Positions 17,299 to 26,242 are shown, counted from the stretch's first letter. The stretch is 64,000 nucleotides of DNA from Luteibaculum oceani (GCF_007995015.1 NZ_VORB01000001.1:62001-126000); one strand, 5' to 3'. Made by a program: numbers and translations. Notes: generated from the letters alone by a model not told the origin.

Positions 17299-17896
17299 CG
17301 CTCTGCTGTTCGTCATTTTCTAGGGTATCGAAACTGGAAATTCCCCCAGAGACAATATACTTCATCACATCCGCAGATTTTGCTTGGATTGGAGTAACAT
17401 TTTTCTTGGGAACAATGAAAATATTGCCCGAGAATGCATAAGAATGGGGTAGATAAACGGCAATTTTACCTTCACCGGCATCCAAGCTCTCAAGTGTTTC
17501 ATCGGTAACAAACCCAATCCGCTCTACTTCATAGGCCTCGGTAACTCTTACCAAAACAGGCTTGTTAAAGCCCTTTTTTTGCCCAACGAAAGCCGATAAA
17601 AGATCCTTAATAGAGGAATAAATGGTTTTAATAAGAGGAATGCGATCTAAAAGACTTGAGAAATACTTGGTTATGGGCTGAGCTATGAACGTAGACCCTA
17701 AAAAACCCAAAGCGGTTAAAGCCACCACAAATGTTAAAATCCCAAGGCCTTTTTCCTCGAATCCAAAGATTCCATCAATGTATTCGAAAGCAGAAACCAG
17801 GATATAAACCGTTAGGGCCAAAGGCACGGTTAGTAATATTCCCCTAAAGAAATATCCGGCAAAAAGTTCTGCAACTTCCTTAAAGTTGGGCTTCAT
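17282..17896 (-). CDS. DUF502 family membrane protein
   Basis: 204 residues. Two N-terminal membrane helices (residues ~15-37, FFRGILLTVPLALTVYILVSAF, and ~50-72, ILTFVVALTALGFLGSTFI) are followed by a soluble part containing PLIKTIYSSIKDLLSAF, the family's conserved segment, and IFIVPKKNVTPI. The function of DUF502 proteins in bacteria is not known. The gene overlaps the upstream MmcQ-like gene by 4 bp and the downstream EamA gene by 17 bp or more, so it is translated from a shared message. Confidence 0.85.
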   Translation of the reverse strand: MKPNFKEVAELFAGYFFRGILLTVPLALTVYILVSAFEYIDGIFGFEEKGLGILTFVVALTALGFLGSTFIAQPITKYFSSLLDRIPLIKTIYSSIKDLLSAFVGQKKGFNKPVLVRVTEAYEVERIGFVTDETLESLDAGEGKIAVYLPHSYAFSGNIFIVPKKNVTPIQAKSADVMKYIVSGGISSFDTLENDEQQSDAEKN

Positions 17897-18252
17897 GATT
17901 CGCTTGCTAAAATTTGGGACTGCAATTTCTTGGTTAGGGAATTAAAAACCAATTCGTAACTGTGGTCAATGAGCTCTTTTAACAATTTGGTATTGGCCAA
18001 TTCTTCGGGGTAAACCGAGTTCCAATGCACCTTGCTCATATGGTAACCTGGCTTAATAGCACTATACGTTTCCCTTAATTCTACGGCACGCTCCGGATTG
18101 CACTTCAGGTTTACAAATTCATAATTCGCCATACCCGTTAATGCAAACATTTTATCGCCCACTTTAAAAACCAAAGTATCCGCATCAAACGGGGTGTGCT
18201 CCGATGTACCGAGTTTGGCTAGGCAATATTCCCTAAACTCTTCTAGGTTCAT
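17893..18252 (-). CDS. MmcQ/YjbR family protein
   Basis: 119 residues, the usual size. The family pattern is visible: DADTLVFKVGDKMFALTGM near residue 25, NLKCNPERAVELRETYSAIKPGYHMSKVHWNSV in the middle, and a C-terminal helix LIDHSYELVFNSLTKK. The fold resembles the CyaY/YjbR double-wing DNA-binding-like fold, but no function is established. It overlaps both neighbours by 4 bp: the upstream Lrp gene and the downstream DUF502 gene. Confidence 0.85.
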   Translation of the reverse strand: MNLEEFREYCLAKLGTSEHTPFDADTLVFKVGDKMFALTGMANYEFVNLKCNPERAVELRETYSAIKPGYHMSKVHWNSVYPEELANTKLLKELIDHSYELVFNSLTKKLQSQILASES

Positions 18253-18731
18253 TCTGGGTAATCTAGAGGCAACAACTTAGAGTCCTTGATTTTATTAAGA
18301 ACTACCATTGTTTGCATACTTCCAATTTCCTCTATTTCGGCTAGTTGTTCCCTAATTAACCTTTCAAAATCAGAGATGCTTTTTGCATGAACTGTTAACT
18401 GGTAATCGAAAGCTCCAGTAACCTGATAAATTTCAACGACCTCGGCAACCTGCTCTGCCTTAGCCAAAAATTTAGCTGCCGCATCTTGCACCTGACGAAC
18501 CAAGGTAACCTGGATAAGTGCCTGAAGGTGTAATCCTAGTTCACCCTTATTCAATTTTGCATGGTAACTTTCTATAATGCCGTTTTGCTCTAATTTTTTT
18601 ACCCGCTCCAAGGTTGGCGCTGGGGAAAGACCAATGGTTTTAGAAAGGTTAAGGTTGGAGATTTTTCCGTTTTCCTGTAGTACCTTCAGAATTTTGAAAT
18701 CTGTACTATCTAAGTTGTGGTTTTTGTCCAT
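18249..18731 (-). CDS. Lrp/AsnC family transcriptional regulator
   Basis: 160 residues. An N-terminal winged helix-turn-helix (LDSTDFKILKVLQENGKISNLNLSKTIGLSPAPTLERVKKLEQNGII) is joined to an AsnC/RAM effector-binding domain (VAEVVEIYQVTGAFDYQLTVHAKSISDFERLI). Family members sense amino acids and bind DNA as octamers. The gene sits 2 nt after the cyclase-family gene and overlaps the MmcQ-like gene, so it may regulate this cluster, including the EamA transporter. Its target and ligand are not known from sequence. Confidence 0.93.
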   Translation of the reverse strand: MDKNHNLDSTDFKILKVLQENGKISNLNLSKTIGLSPAPTLERVKKLEQNGIIESYHAKLNKGELGLHLQALIQVTLVRQVQDAAAKFLAKAEQVAEVVEIYQVTGAFDYQLTVHAKSISDFERLIREQLAEIEEIGSMQTMVVLNKIKDSKLLPLDYPE

Positions 18732-18733
18732 TT

Positions 18734-19513
18734 CTATTGGATTCTTTTTAATGGGTAAATAATCGGTCTGGAGGGTACTGCGTCATTTTCGAATGCGCTC
18801 AACATTAAATTGAGCCAATACCAGCCATCTTTTGCCTCATCGGGCACAAAAATTAGTTCTGTTATGGTTCGGTAACTACCGTTTTCATTTTTTATCTGGC
18901 TCCAAAAGGCTCTGTGCGCCAACAATAAACCATTATCGTGTTCTCTATCCACGGAAGGTAAATCCACCAACAAGTGGTCCACCCCTATATCTGCAAGCCA
19001 TTTCAACGCTTTGGGATCGAAGTAACACGGGTTGGTATTGGAGTAATTCAATTTTTTCTTTTCAGCCGTATTGGGAAGGGTACGCACTATCACAGCCTTT
19101 GGTTTTGCACCGCCTAAAGCCTCCTGAATTTGTCGTTCCGAAATCCATAAATCGCCCTTTTCGCTTACTTCTATTTCCCCTCCCTCTAATACCTGGGGTT
19201 TAATACTTAATACCACCGCGGTGCAGTGATAATGTTTAAGCTTATCAAGCGTCTCGTGCTGGGGGGTAATATGACCTATACATTCTGTATGCGTCCCGTG
19301 TCCATGGGGGTTAAATCCTATGTCGAAAAAGTTAACCGATCCACCTTGATCTACCGCTCCAACAAACCCATCTCCCCTTACCGGTTCAATTTTTGGTGGA
19401 TCAACATACCAGGCTTTAACACCTTCCTTTTTTATAGCTATCGATAAATCAATTCCTTGATCTAAATCTACTTTGAAAGCCTCTTTATCGGTTTTTACAC
19501 TTACTTCTATCAC
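18734..19513 (-). CDS. Cyclase-family hydrolase (kynurenine-formamidase-like)
   Basis: 259 residues from a GTG at 19513, placed 1 nt after the hemW stop; an in-frame TTG at 19537 would instead overlap hemW by 23 bp. The metal-binding motif of the family, HxxGTHxExxxH, is seen as HGHGTHTECIGH. Family members include the bacterial kynurenine formamidase KynB and isatin hydrolases, all metal-dependent amidohydrolase-like enzymes. No kyn genes are nearby, so the substrate is open. The Lrp-type regulator follows after 2 nt. Confidence 0.82.
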   Translation of the reverse strand: MIEVSVKTDKEAFKVDLDQGIDLSIAIKKEGVKAWYVDPPKIEPVRGDGFVGAVDQGGSVNFFDIGFNPHGHGTHTECIGHITPQHETLDKLKHYHCTAVVLSIKPQVLEGGEIEVSEKGDLWISERQIQEALGGAKPKAVIVRTLPNTAEKKKLNYSNTNPCYFDPKALKWLADIGVDHLLVDLPSVDREHDNGLLLAHRAFWSQIKNENGSYRTITELIFVPDEAKDGWYWLNLMLSAFENDAVPSRPIIYPLKRIQ

Positions 19514-19514
19514 A

Positions 19515-20645
19515 CTATCTAAATAACTTGGCTGCAATTCCGTCAGCTAAATGACGGCCTTTTTGGGTGAGAGACAGCCTATCGCGGCTCAAAGATATCA
19601 TTCCTTCCCTATATAATTCGTTTATAACAGAGTTTTGCAGAATATTTTTCGGAGATTCTCCACTTTCCAACCATAGGTGAACCGAAACTCCATCCTTCCG
19701 GCGCAACCCCGTCATTATTTTTTCGTTAAACGCATCCGTTTCACTCAAAATTTCAATCTCATTTGGAAGATTTCCCTTTGAAATTTCTTTCTGATAAAGT
19801 GCATTGGAGGCAGGGTTCCACCACCTTTTTCCTTTCCGGTATGAATGTGCTGAGGGCCCAATTCCCAGATAAGGAACGCCATTCCAGTAATTACTATTGT
19901 GCTTAGATTCTTTGCCTGGCTTTCCCAGGTTAGATATTTCATAGTGATTGAAACCATTCCCCTCAAAAAAAGAGGAAAGCATATCAAACTGGGTTGTACT
20001 CACCTCATCTTCAGGCATGGTGAGCTCGCCATTTTTAACCATTTGTTCCAGTTTGGTTTTCTCTTCTACCGTAAGGCAATAGCACGAAACGTGCTGAATA
20101 TTTAATTCCAACACCTTTGTTAAATTCTCTTCCCATTGGCTATGTGTTAGACCAGGAATTCCATAAATAAGGTCTACTGAAATATTATCAAACCCAACTT
20201 CCTGAGCCAAACGAACGGCTCTTAATCCTTCCTCGGCTGAGTGCGCACGGTTCATCCAAGTTAGAATTTCATCTTGGAATGCCTGAAGGCCAATACTTAA
20301 ACGATTCACTCCAAGCTCCTTCCAAGAGTGCAACTTCTCTAGGGTAACATCCTCAGGATTGATTTCAAGGGTAAACTCAACTTCATCACCCCAAGAAAAA
20401 TTGCTTTTAGCTCCATTTACCACCGCACTTAACTCATCGGAGTTAAGAATCGATGGAGTTCCCCCGCCAAAATAGAGGGTTTGAAAATGGTAATTGCACC
20501 AATCTTCCTTCCAAAGAACCATTTCAGAAACCAGGGCGTCGCAAATTTGAGCCCTATTCTTTTGATTCACGGTAAAATGAAAATCGCAATAAGAGCAAGC
20601 CTTCCTGCAAAAAGGAATATGTATGTATAATCCAGCCGAATCCAC
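19515..20645 (-). CDS. hemW: Radical SAM protein HemW (coproporphyrinogen-III-oxidase-like)
   Basis: 376 residues. The radical SAM cluster motif is Cys13-Cys17-Cys20 (PFCRKACSYCDFHF) and is followed by LYFGGGTPS, ELTLEINPEDVTLEKL-type and GLQAFQD segments of the HemN/HemW family. HemW proteins bind haem and are proposed haem chaperones rather than true coproporphyrinogen oxidases (HemN). The length of ~376, shorter than HemN's ~450, and the short N-terminus before the cysteines support HemW. The gene is divergent from ftsX with only 38 bp between start codons, and its stop abuts the cyclase start. Confidence 0.9.
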   Translation of the reverse strand: MDSAGLYIHIPFCRKACSYCDFHFTVNQKNRAQICDALVSEMVLWKEDWCNYHFQTLYFGGGTPSILNSDELSAVVNGAKSNFSWGDEVEFTLEINPEDVTLEKLHSWKELGVNRLSIGLQAFQDEILTWMNRAHSAEEGLRAVRLAQEVGFDNISVDLIYGIPGLTHSQWEENLTKVLELNIQHVSCYCLTVEEKTKLEQMVKNGELTMPEDEVSTTQFDMLSSFFEGNGFNHYEISNLGKPGKESKHNSNYWNGVPYLGIGPSAHSYRKGKRWWNPASNALYQKEISKGNLPNEIEILSETDAFNEKIMTGLRRKDGVSVHLWLESGESPKNILQNSVINELYREGMISLSRDRLSLTQKGRHLADGIAAKLFR

Positions 20646-20657
20646 TTAATAATATTT

Positions 20658-20666
20658 CTAATTTAG
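20658..20666. promoter_or_regulatory. Palindromic CTAATTTAG in the hemW/ftsX divergent gap
   Basis: The 38-bp gap holds CTAATTTAG, which reads TAATTTAG on the plus strand and TAAATTAG on the minus strand. Both are TAnnTTaG variants of the -7 consensus, so divergent promoters may overlap here. Weak motif evidence. Confidence 0.25.
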
Positions 20667-20683
20667 CTGCCGTTGAACGAATT

Positions 20684-21559
20684 ATGGCAGCAAGTCCCGA
20701 AAAAATATCCAGAATAAGTGCGCGAAGTTCCTACATATCTACGGTAATAGGAATTTCTTTGGTTCTTTTTATGTTAGGATGTTTGGGTTTTATTTTGGTA
20801 AATGCCAAAAAACTTTCCCAGCATGTTAAGGAAAATATCCAGGTCCAGGTATTTTTAAAGGAAAATACAGATGAAAAAGATGTACTGCGGGTAAAGAAAG
20901 TTATAGAGGCCGAAACCTTTGTAAAGCGCTCCGAATTTATTTCGCAAGCTAAAGCGGCAAAGTCGCTTGAAGAAGAAATTGGAGAAGATTTCGTTTCATA
21001 CTTAGGGTATAATCCCCTTCCTCCTTCTATTGAGGTATTTCTTCACTCAGACTACGCCAGCCCCGATAGCTTACAATGGATAGAGCAAGAATTAAAGCGA
21101 AATGCCTTTGTAACAGAAGTTGATTATAGTCCAGACTTACTGGAAACCGTGAATGCAAATATCAATTCCATCACTCTAGTATTTCTGGGTTTTTCTATAC
21201 TCTTATTGCTCATTAGTATTGCCTTAATTAACAACACCATAAGGCTAGCCATTTTCTCAAAAAGGTTTTTAATAAAAACTATGAAGTTGGTAGGTGCAAC
21301 ACCCAGCTTTATTAGAAAACCATTTGTTTGGAGCGGAATTGTACAAGGACTTTTAGCAAGTTTTATTGCCATAGCCATAATTATTGCACTGCTAATAAGT
21401 TTTAAAGAGCAGTTACCAGAGTTTTTCGAATTACAAGATTTGATTTCCTTTGGGGTTGTATTTGCTGGCATTACTGTAATGGGAATTATAATCTCCTGGT
21501 TATCAACCCACTTAGCGGTTAGGCGATACATAAAATTAAAGAACGACGACGTTTATTAA
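20684..21559 (+). CDS. ftsX: FtsX-like cell division permease
   Basis: 291 residues with FtsX topology: a TM near residues 19-42 (STVIGISLVLFMLGCLGFILV), an extracytoplasmic domain of ~120 residues (ENIQVQVFLKENTDEKDV...VDYSPDLLETVN), then three TMs (ITLVFLGFSILLLLISIALI and two near the C-terminus). FtsX with FtsE couples an ABC-type ATPase to murein hydrolase activation at the septum. ftsE is not adjacent here. It begins the plus-strand run ftsX-DUF3098-uppP-truB-queA, an order commonly seen in Bacteroidota. Confidence 0.9.
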   Translation: MAASPEKISRISARSSYISTVIGISLVLFMLGCLGFILVNAKKLSQHVKENIQVQVFLKENTDEKDVLRVKKVIEAETFVKRSEFISQAKAAKSLEEEIGEDFVSYLGYNPLPPSIEVFLHSDYASPDSLQWIEQELKRNAFVTEVDYSPDLLETVNANINSITLVFLGFSILLLLISIALINNTIRLAIFSKRFLIKTMKLVGATPSFIRKPFVWSGIVQGLLASFIAIAIIIALLISFKEQLPEFFELQDLISFGVVFAGITVMGIIISWLSTHLAVRRYIKLKNDDVY

Positions 21560-21563
21560 GATC

Positions 21564-21797
21564 ATGACAAATTCTAAGAAAGAATTTCCTTTAACCAAAA
21601 GCAATTACAAACTCCTAATTGCGGGAATCGTTGTAATTGTAATGGGTTACATCCTAATGAGTGGTGGGGGAACCGACAATCCAAATCAATTCAATCCAGA
21701 AATATTTTCTTTCAGACGTATAACCTTAGCGCCGCTAATTTTGTTAGCTGGATATGGCCTTGTAGGATATGCGATCATGAAAAAAACAGGTGAATAA
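21564..21797 (+). CDS. DUF3098 small membrane protein
   Basis: 77 residues with two membrane helices (residues ~14-31, YKLLIAGIVVIVMGYILMSGG, and ~51-70, ITLAPLILLAGYGLVGYAIM). The intervening GGTDNPNQFNPEIFSFRRI segment is the DUF3098 signature. It starts 4 nt after ftsX and lies 6 nt before uppP. Its function is unknown; its constant place beside ftsX suggests a cell-envelope role (inference). Confidence 0.85.
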   Translation: MTNSKKEFPLTKSNYKLLIAGIVVIVMGYILMSGGGTDNPNQFNPEIFSFRRITLAPLILLAGYGLVGYAIMKKTGE

Positions 21798-21803
21798 TTC
21801 CCC

Positions 21804-22589
21804 ATGTCTTGGCTGCAAGCATTAATCCTTGGAATAATTCAAGGACTTACCGAGTATTTACCAGTAAGTAGCAGTGGGCATTTAGAAATTGCCGCCGTTA
21901 TTTTTGGAAGGGATGCCCTTCCAGAGGAAAGCATGTGGTTTACTGTATTGTTACATGCGGCAACCGCACTAAGTACCGTTGTAGTGTACCGTAAACGTAT
22001 AGCAGAAATTTTTGCTGGACTATTTTCTAGAAATAAGGAGCAGTGGAACTTTTCTATGCTCATTGTTCTTTCCATGATTCCCGCGGCAGCCGTTGGTTTG
22101 TTTTTTGAAGACGTCATAGACAACCTATTTGTTGGCAACTTACTATTGGTTGGAATTGCGCTAGTTGTAACGGCGTTCCTTCTGTATTTTGCAGATGTTT
22201 ATACTGCCAAAAAAGAGCCGGTAAAAGTAAATTCTGCCCTGTGGATGGGTATTGCACAAGCCATTGCTATCCTTCCAGGTATTAGTAGGTCGGGCGCAAC
22301 CATAGCCACTGGAATTTTATGCAAGACGGATAAATCCAAAGCTGCTGAATTTTCCTTTTTAATGGTTATCCCATTGATCTTAGGGAAAATGGCAAAGGAT
22401 TTAATCGACGCCCCAACGACCATTAATACGGAAACATCGGTCTTAGCATTGGGATTCTTAGCTGCATTTATATCCGGTATTTTCGCTTGTACTGCGATGA
22501 TAAAATTGGTGAAAGCTAGTAGCCTAAAATACTTCTCCATTTACTGTCTTTTGGCCGCTACAGGCTGCATCATTTATTACTTTTCATGA
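21804..22589 (+). CDS. uppP: Undecaprenyl-diphosphate phosphatase (BacA/UppP)
   Basis: 261 residues, an integral membrane enzyme that recycles undecaprenyl diphosphate to the monophosphate carrier for peptidoglycan and surface glycans. Conserved motifs are present: GIIQGLTEYLPVSSSGHL at the N-terminus with the catalytic Glu, and LPGISRSGATI with the Arg in the second half. About eight membrane helices are apparent. It overlaps truB by 4 bp (ATGA). Confidence 0.96.
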   Translation: MSWLQALILGIIQGLTEYLPVSSSGHLEIAAVIFGRDALPEESMWFTVLLHAATALSTVVVYRKRIAEIFAGLFSRNKEQWNFSMLIVLSMIPAAAVGLFFEDVIDNLFVGNLLLVGIALVVTAFLLYFADVYTAKKEPVKVNSALWMGIAQAIAILPGISRSGATIATGILCKTDKSKAAEFSFLMVIPLILGKMAKDLIDAPTTINTETSVLALGFLAAFISGIFACTAMIKLVKASSLKYFSIYCLLAATGCIIYYFS

Positions 22590-23290
22590 GCTTAACTCTT
22601 CCCGAAACGGGTTTTGTAGTTTTAGTGGATAAACCCTACGGCTGGACCTCCTTTCAGGTGGTAAATAAAACTCGATGGCTACTGAAAAAACTTACGGGTA
22701 TCAAAAAAATAAAGGTGGGACACGCAGGCACCCTAGATCCTTTAGCTACAGGACTTATGGTGCTTTGTGTAGGGAAGATGACCAAGCAAATTAGCTTGTT
22801 AACTGCAGATGAAAAAGAATACCAAGCAACGGGATGTTTTGGAAGATGGAGCCCCAGCTTCGACTTGGAAAAAAGAACCATAGAAACCCACCCAACCCCA
22901 AATTTCAATGCTAAACAATTCGAAAATTGTATAGAAAAATTTAGAGGTAAACAGCTTCAAAAAGCCCCCATATTTTCTGCGAAAAAAATTGACGGCAAAA
23001 GAGCCTATTTATCTGCCAGAGCAGGAGAAAAAGTGGAAATTAAGGCCAACGAAATAGAGATTTTTTACCTCAATGCAGACGCCAGTAAATGGCCCAATGT
23101 AAACTTACATATCCACTGTAGCAAAGGAACATACATAAGATCATTGGTTAATGATTTGGGTGCTTGTTATGGAACAAACGCCGTTTTAACTGCGCTACGC
23201 AGAACCCGAAGTGGAAACTATAAATTATCCGAAGCCGTTAAAATAAGTGAATTAAAAGCGCATCTTGCGAGTAAGCTTACACAAGGTTAA
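22586..23290 (+). CDS. truB: tRNA pseudouridine(55) synthase TruB
   Basis: 234 residues. TruB isomerises U55 in the T-loop of tRNAs. The catalytic motif is HAGTLDPLATG with Asp51. KPYGWTSFQVVN at the N-terminus and CSKGTYIRSLVNDLG in the second half are family signatures. It is shorter than E. coli TruB (~314 residues) because the C-terminal PUA domain is absent, as is usual in this phylum. Overlaps uppP by 4 bp. Confidence 0.95.
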   Translation: MSLTLPETGFVVLVDKPYGWTSFQVVNKTRWLLKKLTGIKKIKVGHAGTLDPLATGLMVLCVGKMTKQISLLTADEKEYQATGCFGRWSPSFDLEKRTIETHPTPNFNAKQFENCIEKFRGKQLQKAPIFSAKKIDGKRAYLSARAGEKVEIKANEIEIFYLNADASKWPNVNLHIHCSKGTYIRSLVNDLGACYGTNAVLTALRRTRSGNYKLSEAVKISELKAHLASKLTQG

Positions 23291-23320
23291 ATCTCAATAC
23301 TTTAGGCATTTTTTTTTTAT

Positions 23321-23328
23321 TAAATTCG
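23321..23328 (+). promoter_or_regulatory. Putative queA promoter (-7 box TAAATTCG)
   Basis: TAAATTCGCACC follows a T-rich stretch in the 71-bp gap between truB and queA. This is the same octamer as at leuS and the DUF2723 gene. It suggests queA can be transcribed independently of ftsX-truB. Confidence 0.4.
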
Positions 23329-23361
23329 CACCCCTTTTAAGGAATTCCAAGGAAACCATTT

Positions 23362-24411
23362 ATGAAGCTATCACAGTTTAAGTTAGACCTTCCGAAAGAG
23401 TTAATAGCTACACACCCAACTATAGACCGCGAGGATAGTAGGCTGATGGTTGTTGACCGCAAAAGCGGAAAAATAGAGCACAAAACCTTTAAAGATATCA
23501 TCAATTATTTCGATGACAAGGATGTTTTTATCCTAAATAATACAAAGGTTTTCCCAGCTCGTTTGTACGGAAACAAAGAAAAAACCGGTGCTAAAATCGA
23601 AGTATTCTTACTTCGCGAATTAAACCGTGAATCATTGCTTTGGGATGTACTTGTGGATCCAGCAAGAAAGATTAGAATTGGAAATAAGCTTTATTTCGGC
23701 GAAGACGATTCTCTTGTTGCTGAGGTAATCGACAACACTACCTCTAGGGGAAGAACTTTGAGGTTTTTATACGATGGTCCTCACGAGGAATTTAAAAAGA
23801 CCATCATGGCGCTTGGGGAAACTCCAATCCCGAAGTACATCGATAGAGAGGTAGAACCAGAAGATGCAGAGCGCTACCAAACGGTATACGCTAAGCACGA
23901 AGGTGCTGTTGCAGCGCCAACTGCTGGTCTGCACTTTAGTAAAAACCTACTTAAGCGTCTTGAAATCAAGGGAATAAACTTTGCTGAGGTAACCCTTCAT
24001 GTTGGATTGGGAACTTTCCGACCTGTAGAGGTTGAAGATCTTACCAAGCATAAAATGGATAGCGAGCAGGTAATTATTCCTTCTGCTACCAGCAATATGG
24101 TAAACGAAGCCATTGAAAATAGAAGAAAGGTTTGTGCGGTTGGAACAACAGTAATGAGAGCTATAGAATCATCAGTAAGTTCTAATGGAAGATTAAATCC
24201 GATAAACGACTGGACCAATAAATTCATCTTCCCTCCTTACGAGTTTAGCATTGCCGATTCTATGGTAACTAACTTCCACATGCCAGAAAGCACCCTACTT
24301 ATGATGGTTGCTGCTTTTGCAGGGTACGACCTAACTATGGAAGCATACCAAGAGGCTATAAAAGAGAAATACCGTTTCTTCTCTTATGGAGATGCGATGT
24401 TGATTCTTTAA
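23362..24411 (+). CDS. queA: tRNA preQ1(34) S-adenosylmethionine ribosyltransferase-isomerase
   Basis: 349 residues. QueA transfers the ribosyl moiety of SAM to preQ1 at position 34 of tRNAs, giving epoxyqueuosine. The family landmarks are [19 protein letters not shown] at the start, [29 protein letters not shown], the [11 protein letters not shown] segment and the C-terminal [18 protein letters not shown] terminator hairpin follows, separating it from ispD. Confidence 0.97.
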   Translation: MKLSQFKLDLPKELIATHPTIDREDSRLMVVDRKSGKIEHKTFKDIINYFDDKDVFILNNTKVFPARLYGNKEKTGAKIEVFLLRELNRESLLWDVLVDPARKIRIGNKLYFGEDDSLVAEVIDNTTSRGRTLRFLYDGPHEEFKKTIMALGETPIPKYIDREVEPEDAERYQTVYAKHEGAVAAPTAGLHFSKNLLKRLEIKGINFAEVTLHVGLGTFRPVEVEDLTKHKMDSEQVIIPSATSNMVNEAIENRRKVCAVGTTVMRAIESSVSSNGRLNPINDWTNKFIFPPYEFSIADSMVTNFHMPESTLLMMVAAFAGYDLTMEAYQEAIKEKYRFFSYGDAMLIL

Positions 24412-24432
24412 GAACCGATTTTCCTAGATATT

Positions 24433-24464
24433 AAAAAGGCTACCTTCGTGTAGCCTTTTTGTTT
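24433..24464 (+). terminator. Rho-independent terminator after queA
   Basis: Inverted repeat AAAAAGGCTAC / GTAGCCTTTTT with a 6-nt loop (CTTCGT) followed by GTTTTT. Lies 22 nt after the queA stop and 15 nt before the ispD start. Confidence 0.85.
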
Positions 24465-24478
24465 TTACAGGATTTACA

Positions 24479-25150
24479 ATGAATAAATACGGCGTCGTAA
24501 TTGTTGCAGGTGGTGTTGGTAAACGAATGGGAAGTAGCATTCCCAAACAATACTTAACCATCAAAAACACTCCCATTATTGCTTGGACTATTCGGGCTTT
24601 TTACGATTGGAATAAAAACCTGGATATCGTGATTGTGATATCCAAAGAAATGCAAGATGTATTCCAAGAAATAAAAGATCAATTCCTACCTGACATAACC
24701 ATTTCCACGGTATTTGGTGGGAAAGAGCGTTTTCACTCGGTGCAAAACGGAGTACGTGCTTGCAAGGCAGAAATTATTGGTATTCACGACGCAGTAAGGC
24801 CTTTAGTAAACAACAAAACACTCGAAACTTGTTACTCCACTGCCGAAAAACTAGGGAACGCAATCCCCTTTATACCTTCTGGAAATTCATTGCGTTGGAA
24901 AGAAGGAGATCAAAGTAAAGCGTTAGATCGGAGTAAGGTAGTACAGATTCAAACGCCACAATGTTTTACCAGAAAACTAATTAACCAAGGGCTAGAACAA
25001 GAATTTTCGGAAAACTTTACAGATGATGCATCCGTTGTAGAAGCAATGGGAATGGAAGTAAATTTGGTGGAAGGGAATTTTGAAAATATTAAAATTACTT
25101 CCCCAGTAGATTTAAAAATTGCAGCAGCCTTATTACCAGATAAGTTTTGA
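24479..25150 (+). CDS. ispD: 2-C-methyl-D-erythritol 4-phosphate cytidylyltransferase
   Basis: 223 residues. IspD forms CDP-ME in the MEP pathway. The nucleotide-binding start VVIVAGGVGKRMGSSIPKQYL contains the conserved G-x-G-x-R-M...P-K-Q, and HDAVRPLV and TDDASVVEAMG are the other signatures. Together with ispG at 14.5 kb it shows that this organism uses the MEP route. The stop overlaps the rlmN start as TTGA. Confidence 0.96.
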   Translation: MNKYGVVIVAGGVGKRMGSSIPKQYLTIKNTPIIAWTIRAFYDWNKNLDIVIVISKEMQDVFQEIKDQFLPDITISTVFGGKERFHSVQNGVRACKAEIIGIHDAVRPLVNNKTLETCYSTAEKLGNAIPFIPSGNSLRWKEGDQSKALDRSKVVQIQTPQCFTRKLINQGLEQEFSENFTDDASVVEAMGMEVNLVEGNFENIKITSPVDLKIAAALLPDKF

Positions 25151-26208
25151 CAACAGAGAATAAGCCAAATATTAGAGCACTTAGCTTTGAAGAGTTAAAG
25201 GAAAAGATGGTTTCATGGGGAGAAAAACCCTTTAGAGCCAAACAACTTTACGAGTGGATATGGACGAAATCCTACACTGGATTTGATGAAATGACCAATC
25301 TCTCCAAGGCCCTTAGAGAAAAGTTACACGAGAATTTCAGTTTTAGAAAATTAGAAATTTCAGATTTACAACACAGCTCAGATGGGACTTTTAAAGCTGC
25401 TTTTAAATTATTTGACGGCAATGTAGTCGAGGGGGTTTTAATCCCTGCAGGCGACCGCATGACCGCATGTATTTCTTCGCAAGTTGGATGCAGTTTAACC
25501 TGCGCCTTTTGCGCTACTGGTAAACTTAAAAGAGTTCGAAACCTAAGCCCTGATGAGATATACGATCAGGTGGTTACCATTAAAAATCTTGCTCAGGAAC
25601 ACTATGGTAAAAACCTAAGCAACATAGTTTACATGGGGATGGGCGAACCTCTTTTGAATTACAAAAACACCCTTGAATCGGTAGAAAAAATTACTGGAAC
25701 CTACGGCTTAGGTATGTCTCCCAAAAGAATTACCATTTCAACAGCTGGGGTTTCGAAACTCATCAAGCAATTGGGTGACGATGAAGTGCGATTTAACCTT
25801 GCCCTTTCTCTTCACGCGGCTAATGACGAGAAGCGTAATAAAATAATGCCGATTAATGAATCCAATAACCTAGAAGTACTAGCGGAAAGTCTTCGTCATT
25901 TCCACGATAAAACTGGAACTCGCGTAACCTTTGAATATATCATTTTTAAAGACTTTAATGATGAGTTGGAGGATGCTCAAGAGCTTGCTGATTTCTGTAG
26001 GCATGTCCCTTGTAAAATTAACATTATCGAGTACAATCCTATAGACGAAGGCATATACCAACAAGCTGATCCAGAAAAGGTAGATCGATTTTCCGCCTAC
26101 TTGGAATCGAGGAATTTAGTAGTAAATGTTAGACGTTCTCGAGGTAAAGACATAGATGCTGCTTGTGGGCAATTAGCAAATAAAAACAAGGCGGTAGAGC
26201 TGCCCTAA
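25147..26208 (+). CDS. rlmN: Dual-specificity rRNA/tRNA adenine C2-methyltransferase RlmN
   Basis: 353 residues from a TTG start overlapping the ispD stop (TTGA). Radical SAM enzyme that methylates A2503 of 23S rRNA and, in E. coli, A37 of some tRNAs. The cluster motif is Cys115-Cys119-Cys122 (CSLTCAFCATGKL). The C-terminal Cys340 (DIDAACGQLA) matches the cysteine that forms the covalent RNA intermediate. MGMGEPLLNY is the SAM-binding GGEP-like motif. No ATG or GTG fits better, because the conserved N-terminus begins at once. Confidence 0.96.
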   Translation: MTTENKPNIRALSFEELKEKMVSWGEKPFRAKQLYEWIWTKSYTGFDEMTNLSKALREKLHENFSFRKLEISDLQHSSDGTFKAAFKLFDGNVVEGVLIPAGDRMTACISSQVGCSLTCAFCATGKLKRVRNLSPDEIYDQVVTIKNLAQEHYGKNLSNIVYMGMGEPLLNYKNTLESVEKITGTYGLGMSPKRITISTAGVSKLIKQLGDDEVRFNLALSLHAANDEKRNKIMPINESNNLEVLAESLRHFHDKTGTRVTFEYIIFKDFNDELEDAQELADFCRHVPCKINIIEYNPIDEGIYQQADPEKVDRFSAYLESRNLVVNVRRSRGKDIDAACGQLANKNKAVELP

Positions 26209-26220
26209 ATCCCTAAACCA

Positions 26221-26228
26221 TATATTAG
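26221..26228 (+). promoter_or_regulatory. Possible -7 box before the polyprenyl synthetase gene (TATATTAG)
   Basis: TATATTAG, a one-base variant of TAnnTTTG, in the 34-bp gap between rlmN and the next gene, ending 14 nt before its ATG. Weak evidence. Confidence 0.3.
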
Positions 26229-26242
26229 CGGCAAATTAAAAC

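Noticed and set aside
21124-21531. Antisense frame of 135 codons in ftsX
   Set aside because: Shadow of the ftsX membrane helices; no independent promoter or recognisable protein.
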